DNA of 5,975 nt from an uncultured Carnobacterium sp. Its GTDB lineage: Bacteria; Bacillota; Bacilli; Lactobacillales; Aerococcaceae. The notes beneath the pieces are model-generated. The model was given only the letters and a program-made list of their open reading frames with translations. It was not told the origin of the DNA and made no database searches. The stretch lies in the NCBI GenBank assembly GCA_937923125.1, contig CALALK010000023.1, forward strand, positions 1 through 5,975, written 5' to 3'. The position numbers were made by a program, and so were the translations under genes. Below are positions 1 to 5,393 of the stretch, piece after piece. Each line of letters starts with the position of its first letter. The stretch's first letter is position 1.

Positions 1-381
1 CAACGCACAACCAATCAAGGACTTCACCGTGAACGTATCGTGCAAGAAGAAAAAGGCCAATATCAACGTGAAGACGATACTCAACTTGTCGACCGCTGCC
101 ACTTCTGATGCACTGCCCATCTGAAGCGCCTTGTAGTAACAAAGCCACGAAGCCCCCGTCGCAATCCCAGATAAAATCAAAAAGATCCAACTCTTCCTGC
201 TAATTTCAGACAGCCCATTCTGATTATTCGTCACAAATACCATCAGCCACGACATCACAACGACCACAACCGTCCGCACCGCCGTCGCCAAATTCGAATT
301 CACTCCATCAATCCCAATCTTCGCCAAAATCGACGTCAACGCCGCAAACACCGCTGACAACACCGCAAATACAATCCACAT
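1..381 (-). CDS. EamA/DMT-family short membrane transporter, C-terminus cut by window edge
   Basis: The first 127 residues of a small integral membrane protein start at ATG 381 and run off the left edge in frame. Hydrophobic segments lie at about residues 3-20, 30-51, 65-86 and 98-114, with a fifth beginning near 118. The pattern fits one EamA unit: a small-residue-rich first helix with a conserved-looking ILAKIGI, SRKSWIFLILSG before helix 3, and CYYKALQMG followed by a DKLS stretch. It resembles the short, single-domain EamA proteins of about 140 residues (COG2510 type), so only a dozen or so residues should be missing. Such proteins are thought to pair to make a drug/metabolite-type transporter in the cytoplasmic membrane; the substrate cannot be told. 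An AAAGGGGTC ribosome binding site (complement 388-396) sits 6 nt before the ATG. The gene is divergent from the nucleotidyltransferase gene. Confidence 0.85.
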   Translation of the reverse strand, partial: MWIVFAVLSAVFAALTSILAKIGIDGVNSNLATAVRTVVVVVMSWLMVFVTNNQNGLSEISRKSWIFLILSGIATGASWLCYYKALQMGSASEVAAVDKLSIVFTLILAFFFLHDTFTVKSLIGCAL

Positions 382-387
382 TTGAAA

Positions 388-419
388 GACCCCTTTAATT
401 ACATCTTTCTACTATTATA
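388..419 (-). promoter_or_regulatory. Likely -10 box and ribosome binding site of the EamA gene
   Basis: On the minus strand a perfect TATAAT lies at 414-419, and AAAGGGGTC at 388-396 is the ribosome binding site. No convincing -35 box is seen 16-18 nt further upstream, where the DNA is only AT-rich, so the promoter call is tentative while the ribosome binding site is good. Confidence 0.45.
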
Positions 420-445
420 CCTATTTTTTCCTAGAAAAATATAGA

Positions 446-473
446 TTGCATCTGAATGAATTTTTGCTACAAT
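446..473 (+). promoter_or_regulatory. Extended -10 promoter of the nucleotidyltransferase gene
   Basis: TGCTACAAT at 465-473 is an extended -10 box (TGn plus TACAAT at 468-473). A weak -35, TTGCAT, lies at 446-451 with a 16-nt spacer. Transcription would start near 480. The -10 box physically overlaps the in-frame ATG at 472, so that ATG cannot be on the message, which decides in favour of the start at 505. Confidence 0.55.
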
Positions 474-504
474 GAACTTACTGACTGAAAGGGAGGAAAA
501 GAGG

Positions 505-1299
505 ATGCCAGAAAAACTTTTTGAAGAATTAGCCCAACTAGATCAAGTAGAAGCCGTGGTCCTTGGGGGCTCTAGAGCTGGAGAGCATTATGATCAAGAT
601 TCAGACTATGATGTCTATGTCTATTTAAAAGCTCCGATTGCTCCTGAAATCCGCGAAAAACTACTGGGCAAGTACTGCTCGTATATGGAAATCCAAAATC
701 AATTTTGGGAAGTGGAAGATGATTGCGTTCTAAATAATGGAATTGAGATTGAATTCATCTACCGTTCCTTGGATGATTTTGATAAAGAATTACAGAAGGT
801 GGTTCTAGAGCATCAACCTCAAAATGCCTACACGACTTGTATGTGGTACAACTTGCTTCATAGCAAAGTTCTATACGACCAAGAAAACCGATACACCGCG
901 CTTCAGAACAAGTACCAGATTCCTTACCCTGCGAATCTGAAGCGGAATATCATCGAGAGACAGTCCCTTTTACTCGAAAAATCCTTGCCCGCTTTTTCAA
1001 AACAAATCAAAAAAGCCCTTAAACGCAAGGACATTCTCGCCTTGAACCACAGAAGTAGTGAGTTCTTTGCTTCCTATTTTGACCTTCTCTTTGCTTTGAA
1101 CGAGCAATTACACCCTGGCGAAAAACGGATGCTGTCATACGCAAAAGAAAACTGCGCTCTTCTCCCACAAGATTTTGAAACAAACATCCAAACTTACTTC
1201 CAAAATCTCTATCAATGGGACAAACCACAAGAAACACTAGACACCTTAAACCAACTCTTAGAACACCTAAAGAAGCTCATCGAAACAACTCATCACTAA
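505..1299 (+). CDS. Nucleotidyltransferase-fold protein (minimal NTase domain plus helical C-terminus), substrate unknown
   Basis: This protein of 264 residues has an N-terminal nucleotidyltransferase domain. The motif GGSRAG is at 21-26, followed by SDYD with the two metal-binding aspartates D34 and D36, the hallmark of the polymerase-beta-like fold. The usual third acidic residue would fall in GIEIEF (79-84), where glutamates E81 and E83 stand instead of aspartate. The rest, from about 110 to 264, is mostly helical and charged, as in DUF4037-type and antibiotic-nucleotidyltransferase-like proteins, which have a similar size and order. The family moves a nucleotide onto a small molecule or protein, in the cytoplasm; nothing here shows which. 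Resistance to an aminoglycoside or lincosamide should not be assumed. The start at 505 is chosen because GGGAGG (491-496) lies 8 nt upstream; an ATG at 472 is in frame but lies inside the promoter. It is a single-gene unit ending at a strong terminator. Confidence 0.85.
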   Translation: MPEKLFEELAQLDQVEAVVLGGSRAGEHYDQDSDYDVYVYLKAPIAPEIREKLLGKYCSYMEIQNQFWEVEDDCVLNNGIEIEFIYRSLDDFDKELQKVVLEHQPQNAYTTCMWYNLLHSKVLYDQENRYTALQNKYQIPYPANLKRNIIERQSLLLEKSLPAFSKQIKKALKRKDILALNHRSSEFFASYFDLLFALNEQLHPGEKRMLSYAKENCALLPQDFETNIQTYFQNLYQWDKPQETLDTLNQLLEHLKKLIETTHH

Positions 1300-1354
1300 G
1301 AAGAACACTCTTCAAAGTGGTTTATTAGACGGTACGGGCAATAAATTACGAAAC

Positions 1355-1385
1355 AAAACGGATTCACAGTGTGAATCCGTTTTTT
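1355..1385 (+). terminator. Intrinsic terminator of the nucleotidyltransferase gene
   Basis: ACGGATTCAC (1358-1367) and GTGAATCCGT (1371-1380) pair perfectly around an AGT loop. The stem is lengthened by AAA/TTT, and a T run reaches 1385. It starts 56 nt after the stop codon at 1299. The A run on the left side means it could also stop transcripts from the other direction. Confidence 0.9.
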
Positions 1386-1536
1386 GCTTCTGCCTTTCTG
1401 CGATGTATCCTGTTGTTAGAGGCGAAGCAGATTTTAATTTAACAGCACCCCGTGTCGCGGATGATCCGGTGTAGACGAAGCAAATTTTAATCGTTCAAAA
1501 ACCAGATCCTCTCGTTTTTCTCTCAAAAAATAAAGA
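1386..1536. other. Gene-free spacer with a bulged hairpin
   Basis: There is no credible reading frame here. A hairpin can form from TGCTTC-T-GCCT (1385-1395) and AGGCGAAGCA (1420-1429), a 10-bp stem with one bulged T; its left arm begins at the tail of the preceding terminator. CGGAT/ATCCG around 1458-1468 is a minor second dyad. No promoter is evident. Confidence 0.4.
1420..1491. repeat. Pair of 19-bp imperfect direct repeats
   Basis: Copies at 1420-1438 and 1473-1491 share AGrCGAAGCArATTTTAAT (r = A or G) and differ at two positions, both G to A. They are 53 bp apart, start to start. The first copy also forms the right arm of the hairpin described for this spacer. They could be remains of a dispersed intergenic repeat; one window cannot show that. 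Confidence 0.5.
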
Positions 1537-1670
1537 AAAATTCGTCGAACCATTGTGTATGAAAAATAGAAGCTTTCAAGTTTCTTTGGATTTCATCCAA
1601 ACGCCTAAGGAGGATAAACGAAAAGAATCAGTTTATTGAAAGAATAGTGGGACTAAGCATTAAAACGAAT

Positions 1671-1705
1671 AAGAGGACGTAGGAATTTATTCCGTACGTC
1701 CTCTT
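1671..1705. repeat. Strong hairpin at the apex of the inverted repeat
   Basis: AAGAGGACGTA (1671-1681) pairs perfectly with TACGTCCTCTT (1695-1705). Inside it GGAA pairs with TTCC around TTTA, leaving one bulged G (1694). The stem has about 15 bp in all. There is no T run behind it, so it does not look like a terminator. Confidence 0.75.
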
Positions 1706-1717
1706 TGAGGCTTTAAA

Positions 1718-1745
1718 GGTGCAAGACCAAGGCTTGCACCGGTGC
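1718..1745. repeat. Second apex hairpin with overlapping palindrome
   Basis: GGTGCAAG (1718-1725) pairs perfectly with CTTGCACC (1733-1740) around the loop ACCAAGG. The right arm overlaps a 10-bp palindrome, GCACCGGTGC (1736-1745), which could compete with the hairpin or act as a loop-loop contact in a dimer. Confidence 0.65.
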
Positions 1746-1831
1746 CCCACTATAACTCTTTCAATAATAAAACTGATTCTGAACTCGTTTATCCGACAAT
1801 GCACTCATTCCCCTAAATCCAAAGAAACGAA

Positions 1832-1843
1832 GCGAAGCTTCGC
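1832..1843. repeat. 12-bp perfect palindrome in the right arm
   Basis: GCGAAGCTTCGC is self-complementary and interrupts the pairing of the two long arms. The left arm keeps only the centre, GAAGCTT, at 1569-1575, so this stretch may form its own small hairpin. Confidence 0.5.
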
Positions 1844-1936
1844 ATTCCCTTTTCAAGCACACACTCACAACACAATGGTTCAACGAATTTTATCCTTTTA
1901 TCAAGTTCGATTATCTTTTTTATTTTTTTGCACACA

Positions 1937-1962
1937 AAAAGCCGAGAGGGTTCTCGGCTTTT
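1937..1962 (-). terminator. Intrinsic terminator of mscL
   Basis: Read on the minus strand, AAAAGCCGAGA and TCTCGGCTTTT pair perfectly (11 bp) around ACCC, followed by one more T and GTGTG. The stem begins 8 nt after the mscL stop codon. On the plus strand only four T follow the stem, so it works best for mscL. Confidence 0.9.
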
Positions 1963-1970
1963 CAAGGCGA

Positions 1971-2354
1971 TTATTTGTTTGCTAATAAGTCGCGGATTTC
2001 TTTTAAGTAATCTTCTGCAGTTGGTGCAGCTGGAGCAGCAGCTTCTTCAGCTTGGTTACCCTTAGCTAATTCAGCAGCTTTGTTCATACCTTTAATGATT
2101 AAGAACAATACAGCGCCAACGATTACGAAGTTGATGATTGCAGCGATGAAAGCACCGATACCGATTTGAGCAGAACCTAATTTAAATGAAACTGCTGCGA
2201 TATCTCCTGTGTTTGCTACCATAGCGATGATTGGTGAAATAATATCATTTACTAATGAATCAATGATTGCTTTGAAAGCTCCACCGATGATAACCGCTAC
2301 TGCTAATTCAACGATATTCCCGCGCATTAAAAACTCTTTAAACTCTTTTAACAT
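1971..2354 (-). CDS. mscL: Large-conductance mechanosensitive channel MscL
   Basis: This protein of 127 residues is the normal length for MscL. The channel opens when membrane tension rises on osmotic downshock and lets small solutes escape; it works as a homo-oligomer (a pentamer in the known structures) in the cytoplasmic membrane. The N-terminal helix MLKEFKEFLM leads into the family signature RGNIVELAVAVIIGGAF (11-27). The first membrane helix runs to about 45, and a short outer loop holds residues 46-64. The second helix is about 65-90, followed by an Ala/Glu/Pro-rich linker. The cytoplasmic C-terminal helix (114-126, EDYLKEIRDLLAN) matches the family's bundle helix. AAGGAGGA (complement 2363-2370) lies 8 nt before the ATG. 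The gene lies 93 bp behind the oxidoreductase gene with no terminator between them, so it may be read both from its own promoter and from the operon. Confidence 0.97.
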   Translation of the reverse strand: MLKEFKEFLMRGNIVELAVAVIIGGAFKAIIDSLVNDIISPIIAMVANTGDIAAVSFKLGSAQIGIGAFIAAIINFVIVGAVLFLIIKGMNKAAELAKGNQAEEAAAPAAPTAEDYLKEIRDLLANK

Positions 2355-2400
2355 AAATGTTTTCCTCCTTTGTTTTTTAGGTTAAATAATTACCTCCAAT

Positions 2401-2429
2401 AGAATACTAAAATTAAAAGTAAAACTCAA
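2401..2429 (-). promoter_or_regulatory. Probable mscL promoter
   Basis: On the minus strand TTGAGT (2424-2429) and TATTCT (2401-2406) are 17 nt apart, each matching four of the six consensus positions. It lies wholly in the gap between the oxidoreductase stop codon and mscL. Confidence 0.4.
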
Positions 2430-2447
2430 CTAAAAACATTCAGAAAT

Positions 2448-3569
2448 TTACACTTTTCGGACATAATTTTGCGGAGTGTATTTTTCTACTGAAAATCCGA
2501 CTTCTTCCCCTGCAGCCATACGAGCCAAACATTCGCCAATCCAGACACCGCTCGTAAGCCCTGAAGAGCCCAAACCACTCGCCACAAAGGCATTTGTCGT
2601 GTTTGGTACTTCACCAAAGAACGGTAAAAAATCGGAAGTATACGCACGCGTTCCGACGCGTACCCCACTGCGTTTGGCATTTTTTAGACTTGGAAGACTC
2701 GCGCACGCTTCTTCGTACATGCCGTTTAAGAGCTCTTCATCTGGAACCAAATCGAAACCTTGCGTATTTTCGTGAGTCGCACCGACTAAAATCTTGCCAT
2801 CTGGGAATGGAAGAATATCAATCTCACCGTGCAACATGCACACTGGCCATTTCGACGTATCTTCGCTCGTCTCCAAGGTGAGTTCAATCAACTGACCCTT
2901 TTGTGGACGCACATCTACGTAGTAGCCAAGCGGTTCGAGCAGTTCTTTCACCCACGCGCCACTAGAAAGGACCACCGCATCGAAGGCTTGCAACTCGCCG
3001 CCAAAACGCACATGGACCTCTTCGTCCCTAGCTTCCAGCGTTACTTTTTCACGGACCACACGAGCCCCGTTTTTCTCTGCCTGTTCTAATAGAAGCTCCA
3101 CAAGCAACTCGCCGTCCACGCGTCCACCGCCGCTACAATAGAGCGCACCGTCTGGATTCGACCAGCCAGGAATCACACGAGAAACGTCTTCTGGTGTAAG
3201 AGGGCGCACCTCGCCAATCATCGGCGCATCCACGCGTCGCTCCACGGCCATCTCTTCGACCTTCGCCAATTGCTTCTCGGTATGCTTGAAAATATACGCC
3301 CCGACTTGCTCATACGGCAATTCACTAACACCATCTGCGCGCAACTGATCCATCAACTGCGGATAGTACGCCGCCCCATGAGAGACGAGTTGGTACCAGT
3401 CTTTATTGCGACGTTGCGACAACCATGGACAAATAATCCCGGCAGCCGCCTTCGTTGCTTGGCCCACGCCCGCGTCAAATACCGTTACATCGATTCCTTT
3501 TTTGCTGAGCTGATACGCCGCAGTCGCCCCGACGATGCCAGCCCCTACGATTGCTACTTTCTTCGTCAT
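2448..3569 (-). CDS. FAD-dependent DAO-family oxidoreductase (D-amino acid dehydrogenase / glycine oxidase-like)
   Basis: This protein of 373 residues has the fold of the D-amino-acid-oxidase/DadA/ThiO family. The dinucleotide-binding GAGIVG at 9-14 and the acidic D32 closing the second strand (VTVFD) bind FAD. The C-terminal part carries GVRVGTRAYTSDFLPFFG (302-319) and GLGSSGLTSG (332-341), the second FAD contact typical of the family. There is no signal peptide, so the protein is cytoplasmic or membrane-peripheral. The family oxidises glycine, sarcosine, D-amino acids or related amines to imines; the exact substrate cannot be read off. There is no thi gene nearby, so a thiamine role (ThiO) is not supported. 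The frame is open to a GTG at 3578, but AGGAG (complement 3578-3582) overlaps that GTG and lies 8 nt from the ATG at 3569, so the ATG is the real start. The ribosome binding site overlaps the amidase stop codon, implying coupled translation. Confidence 0.88.
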   Translation of the reverse strand: MTKKVAIVGAGIVGATAAYQLSKKGIDVTVFDAGVGQATKAAAGIICPWLSQRRNKDWYQLVSHGAAYYPQLMDQLRADGVSELPYEQVGAYIFKHTEKQLAKVEEMAVERRVDAPMIGEVRPLTPEDVSRVIPGWSNPDGALYCSGGGRVDGELLVELLLEQAEKNGARVVREKVTLEARDEEVHVRFGGELQAFDAVVLSSGAWVKELLEPLGYYVDVRPQKGQLIELTLETSEDTSKWPVCMLHGEIDILPFPDGKILVGATHENTQGFDLVPDEELLNGMYEEACASLPSLKNAKRSGVRVGTRAYTSDFLPFFGEVPNTTNAFVASGLGSSGLTSGVWIGECLARMAAGEEVGFSVEKYTPQNYVRKV

Positions 3570-3577
3570 CTTCTTCA

Positions 3578-3583
3578 CTCCTA
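3578..3583 (-). promoter_or_regulatory. Ribosome binding site overlapping the amidase stop codon
   Basis: On the minus strand TAGGAG joins the amidase stop TAG (3581-3583) to AGGAG (3578-3582). A ribosome ending the amidase sits on the start region of the oxidoreductase, a usual sign of translational coupling. The gap between stop codon and next ATG is 11 nt. Confidence 0.75.
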
Positions 3584-5029
3584 GCTGAAGTCTCTTGTTT
3601 CAAATTGCCCTTCGCGTTCAAACCATTCCGCCACCGTTAACAGCAACGCCTCTTGCCCGCGCGCCGCCATCAACTGTACGCCGATTGGAAGTCCCTTTTC
3701 GGTTAAATACACTGGCAAACTAATCGCCGGTGCTCCTGTAATATTGGATAATTGCGTAAATGGTGTGAGCGCAAGCGTTCGATCAAACATGCGCCAAATC
3801 ACGCTTTGCTGTTCTGGTACACTCAGTTCGTCCATATGCTCTAACGCGCGTCGCACCGCTTCTTCCATCGGGAATTGCGTATGGAGTGGTGCCACATCGC
3901 TCACGCTCGGCGTTAGAATCAAGTCGTACTGCTCATGCACTTTTTCCATCGCATGCGCATACGTGTCCCATTTCGACAAAGCTGCGCTATAATCTTTAGC
4001 TAAAATACGTTCCCCAGACTGGTAAATCCCCCAAGTCATGAGTTCCATATCGTCTTTCGTGAACTTACGGCCAAAGCTTGCCTCCATGCCTTGGAACATC
4101 GCCGCCGTCTCCACACTATTCATCACATAGTAGTTCTTCATCACTTCGACGCCGTCAACGGGCCAGCCAATCGGTTCGACCACACAGCCAAGTCCCTCAA
4201 GGAAATTCACGGCCTTACGAAGCGCCTCCTTGGCTTCCGGAGCGACCACACTTTCGATTGGAGATTTCTCAATCACGCCCACTCGAAGCGGACGGTTTGG
4301 AAGAGCGTCCCAGTCTTTGATGAGCGGTGTTAAAAACGGACTGTCTTTTTGCTCGACTTGCATCCATTTTAACAACTCGCGAGTATCACGAACCGTCTTC
4401 GTCATCGCAAAATTCACCGCAGCACCTTGCCAGCCACGATAACTGCCAGGGCCAACAGGAATACGCCCACGACTCGGCTTCAACCCGATTAAGCCCGTAA
4501 AGCTCGCTGGAATTCGAATCGAACCACCGCCGTCACTGGCCCCCGCAATCGGAACGATACCACCAGCCACCGCAGCCGCTGCCCCACCGCTAGATCCACC
4601 GGCGTTGCGATTCAAGTCATACGGATTATTCGCAGGGCCCCATAACGCTGGCTCTGTCATATTCTTAAAGCCAAACTCTGGCGTATTCGTACGTCCTACA
4701 ACGATAAAACCCGCTGCTTCCAGACGCTTCACGAAGTTATCCGTACGACTAACAGGAATCCCCTTCAAGAGCTTACTTCCCGCACTCGATGGTTCCCCTG
4801 CTTGATTTTGCCCGAGGTCCTTCAAGAGAAGTGGCACCCCGCCAAACGGTAAGCCTTCAAACGAACGCGCCTCCGCTTCTTCTAGCGCACGTTCGGCCTG
4901 CAAGTGCACAACCGCGTTTAGGCTTGGATTTCGTTGTTCAATTTTCTCTAATGTCTCTTGGACTAATTCCTTTGGAGATACCGCACCACTTGCAACGGCC
5001 TCTCTCATCTCGATGGCGTCTTTCCACAT
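3581..5029 (-). CDS. Amidase-signature family hydrolase
   Basis: This protein of 482 residues belongs to the amidase signature family (COG0154), which cleaves amide bonds to an acid and ammonia or an amine. All three catalytic residues of the Ser-cisSer-Lys triad are present: K70 in [12 protein letters not shown]146 in [11 protein letters not shown] and the nucleophile S170 in [13 protein letters not shown]146 and S170 are 24 residues apart, as in fatty acid amide hydrolase (S217/S241). Length and triad spacing fit stand-alone amidases such as 6-aminohexanoate-cyclic-dimer hydrolase. It is unlikely to be the GatA subunit of the tRNA amidotransferase, because no gatB or gatC lies beside it. 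The frame is open to 5107, but the promoter at 5057-5085 lies inside that extension. Of the internal ATGs, 5029 has AAGGG (complement 5040-5044) 10 nt upstream, while 5047 sits at the predicted transcript start. It is the first gene of an operon with the oxidoreductase. No signal peptide is seen. Confidence 0.9.
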   Translation of the reverse strand: MWKDAIEMREAVASGAVSPKELVQETLEKIEQRNPSLNAVVHLQAERALEEAEARSFEGLPFGGVPLLLKDLGQNQAGEPSSAGSKLLKGIPVSRTDNFVKRLEAAGFIVVGRTNTPEFGFKNMTEPALWGPANNPYDLNRNAGGSSGGAAAAVAGGIVPIAGASDGGGSIRIPASFTGLIGLKPSRGRIPVGPGSYRGWQGAAVNFAMTKTVRDTRELLKWMQVEQKDSPFLTPLIKDWDALPNRPLRVGVIEKSPIESVVAPEAKEALRKAVNFLEGLGCVVEPIGWPVDGVEVMKNYYVMNSVETAAMFQGMEASFGRKFTKDDMELMTWGIYQSGERILAKDYSAALSKWDTYAHAMEKVHEQYDLILTPSVSDVAPLHTQFPMEEAVRRALEHMDELSVPEQQSVIWRMFDRTLALTPFTQLSNITGAPAISLPVYLTEKGLPIGVQLMAARGQEALLLTVAEWFEREGQFETRDFS

Positions 5030-5056
5030 AGTTTCACGTCCCTTCATGTCTTCCTT

Positions 5057-5085
5057 ATTGTACAGTGAAACGGAAAGTCGGTAAA
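5057..5085 (-). promoter_or_regulatory. Promoter of the amidase-oxidoreductase operon
   Basis: On the minus strand TTTACC (5080-5085) and TACAAT (5057-5062) are 17 nt apart, with four and five of six consensus matches. Transcription would begin near 5050, giving a leader of about 20 nt before the ATG at 5029 and ruling out the upstream in-frame starts. Confidence 0.55.
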
Positions 5086-5272
5086 GGCTCACGCAGTCAC
5101 AACGCATTGAGTGCGCCTAAAACGCTAGAATTTTTTGGAAACAAATTCCGGAAAAACGACCTCTGTTACCGTTTACTCCCGACTTTTCCAACGCGATTTT
5201 GGAAATCGAAGAAAATATGAAGAAACTATTGAGAAATATATAAAAATTAGTAGTAAAAATTTACAGTTGTGA
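5086..5272. other. Divergent intergenic region with small dyads
   Basis: This stretch between the amidase promoter and the adhesin promoter holds no gene. It has a dyad TTTCCAA/TTGGAAA (5185-5191 and 5199-5205) overlapping a perfect hairpin CGATTT-TGG-AAATCG (5194-5208). TTTACTCCCGACTTTTCC (5172-5189) is an imperfect inverted copy of the amidase promoter stretch 5072-5085. These could be binding sites for a regulator; nothing stronger can be said. Confidence 0.3.
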
Positions 5273-5278
5273 TATAAT
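5270..5278 (+). promoter_or_regulatory. Extended -10 promoter of the adhesin gene
   Basis: TGATATAAT is a perfect TATAAT (5273-5278) with the TGn extension. No good -35 is found at 17 nt, which extended -10 promoters tolerate. Transcription would begin near 5285, leaving a leader of about 110 nt before the start codon at 5394. Confidence 0.6.
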
Positions 5279-5297
5279 AATAAATATAGATTTAACC

Positions 5298-5366
5298 GAG
5301 AACAGTAACTAGACGGCTTTTCGCAAGGGTTGCTCTCTTTTTTTGGAGTGTTTAGTTAAGGTTCTC
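5298..5366 (+). promoter_or_regulatory. Adhesin leader with two mutually exclusive folds (candidate attenuator)
   Basis: Fold 1: GAGAAC (5298-5303) pairs with GTTCTC (5361-5366). After a symmetric AG/AG internal loop, 5306-5315 pairs with 5349-5358 over ten positions, two of them G-U. Fold 2: GAGA (5298-5301) pairs with TCTC (5334-5337) and GTAAC (5305-5309) with GTTGC (5329-5333), leaving ACA bulged, directly followed by seven T (5338-5344). Both folds use the same 5' strand. A small hairpin with a GCAA tetraloop (5323-5326) is possible within. The layout is that of a terminator/antiterminator leader. I do not recognise a known riboswitch class in it. Confidence 0.4.
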
Positions 5367-5393
5367 ACAATTGAATATTTAGGAGGAAAAATA

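Larger units (their letters stand above)
1537..1891. repeat. 355-bp imperfect inverted repeat: MITE-like element or rod-shaped structured RNA
   Basis: The ends 1537-1558 and 1870-1891 are 22-bp inverted repeats with one mismatch (C1546 against A1882). Going inward, further blocks pair in order: 1581-1593 with 1815-1827, 1612-1621 with 1785-1794, 1624-1633 with 1771-1780, 1633-1643 with 1757-1767, and 1644-1651 with 1746-1753. The apex carries two separate hairpins (1671-1705 and 1718-1740). No open frame in it has a ribosome binding site. A perfect AAGGAGG at 1607-1613 has no start codon at a usable distance. The minus strand is slightly favoured as the RNA strand: the one end mismatch becomes a G-U pair there, and its 3' arm runs into TTTTTCTTTATTTTTT (complement 1525-1540). 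No clear target-site duplication is seen. It matches no RNA family I can name. Confidence 0.65.

Noticed and set aside
1607..1643. Perfect AAGGAGG that could mark a small gene inside the inverted repeat
   Set aside because: No ATG, GTG or TTG lies at 5-12 nt; the first TTG is over 20 nt away and the frame is short. It is better explained as part of the repeat.
1537..1891. RNase P RNA, tmRNA, 6S RNA or SRP RNA
   Set aside because: The size suits RNase P RNA, but its conserved core sequences are missing; tmRNA lacks its CCA end and tag frame; 6S and SRP RNA hallmarks are absent.
1719..1985. 88-residue plus-strand reading frame in the spacer before mscL
   Set aside because: It starts at a GTG without a ribosome binding site, runs through the apex hairpin, the right arm of the inverted repeat and the mscL terminator, and ends inside mscL. 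Its composition does not look like a protein.
5030..5107. 26-residue N-terminal extension of the amidase
   Set aside because: The operon promoter lies within it, it has no ribosome binding site, and the family's normal N-terminus starts near [12 protein letters not shown].
5291..5370. c-di-GMP, SAM, fluoride or T-box class leader upstream of the adhesin
   Set aside because: I could not match the conserved core sequence of any of these classes; only base-pairing potential is visible.
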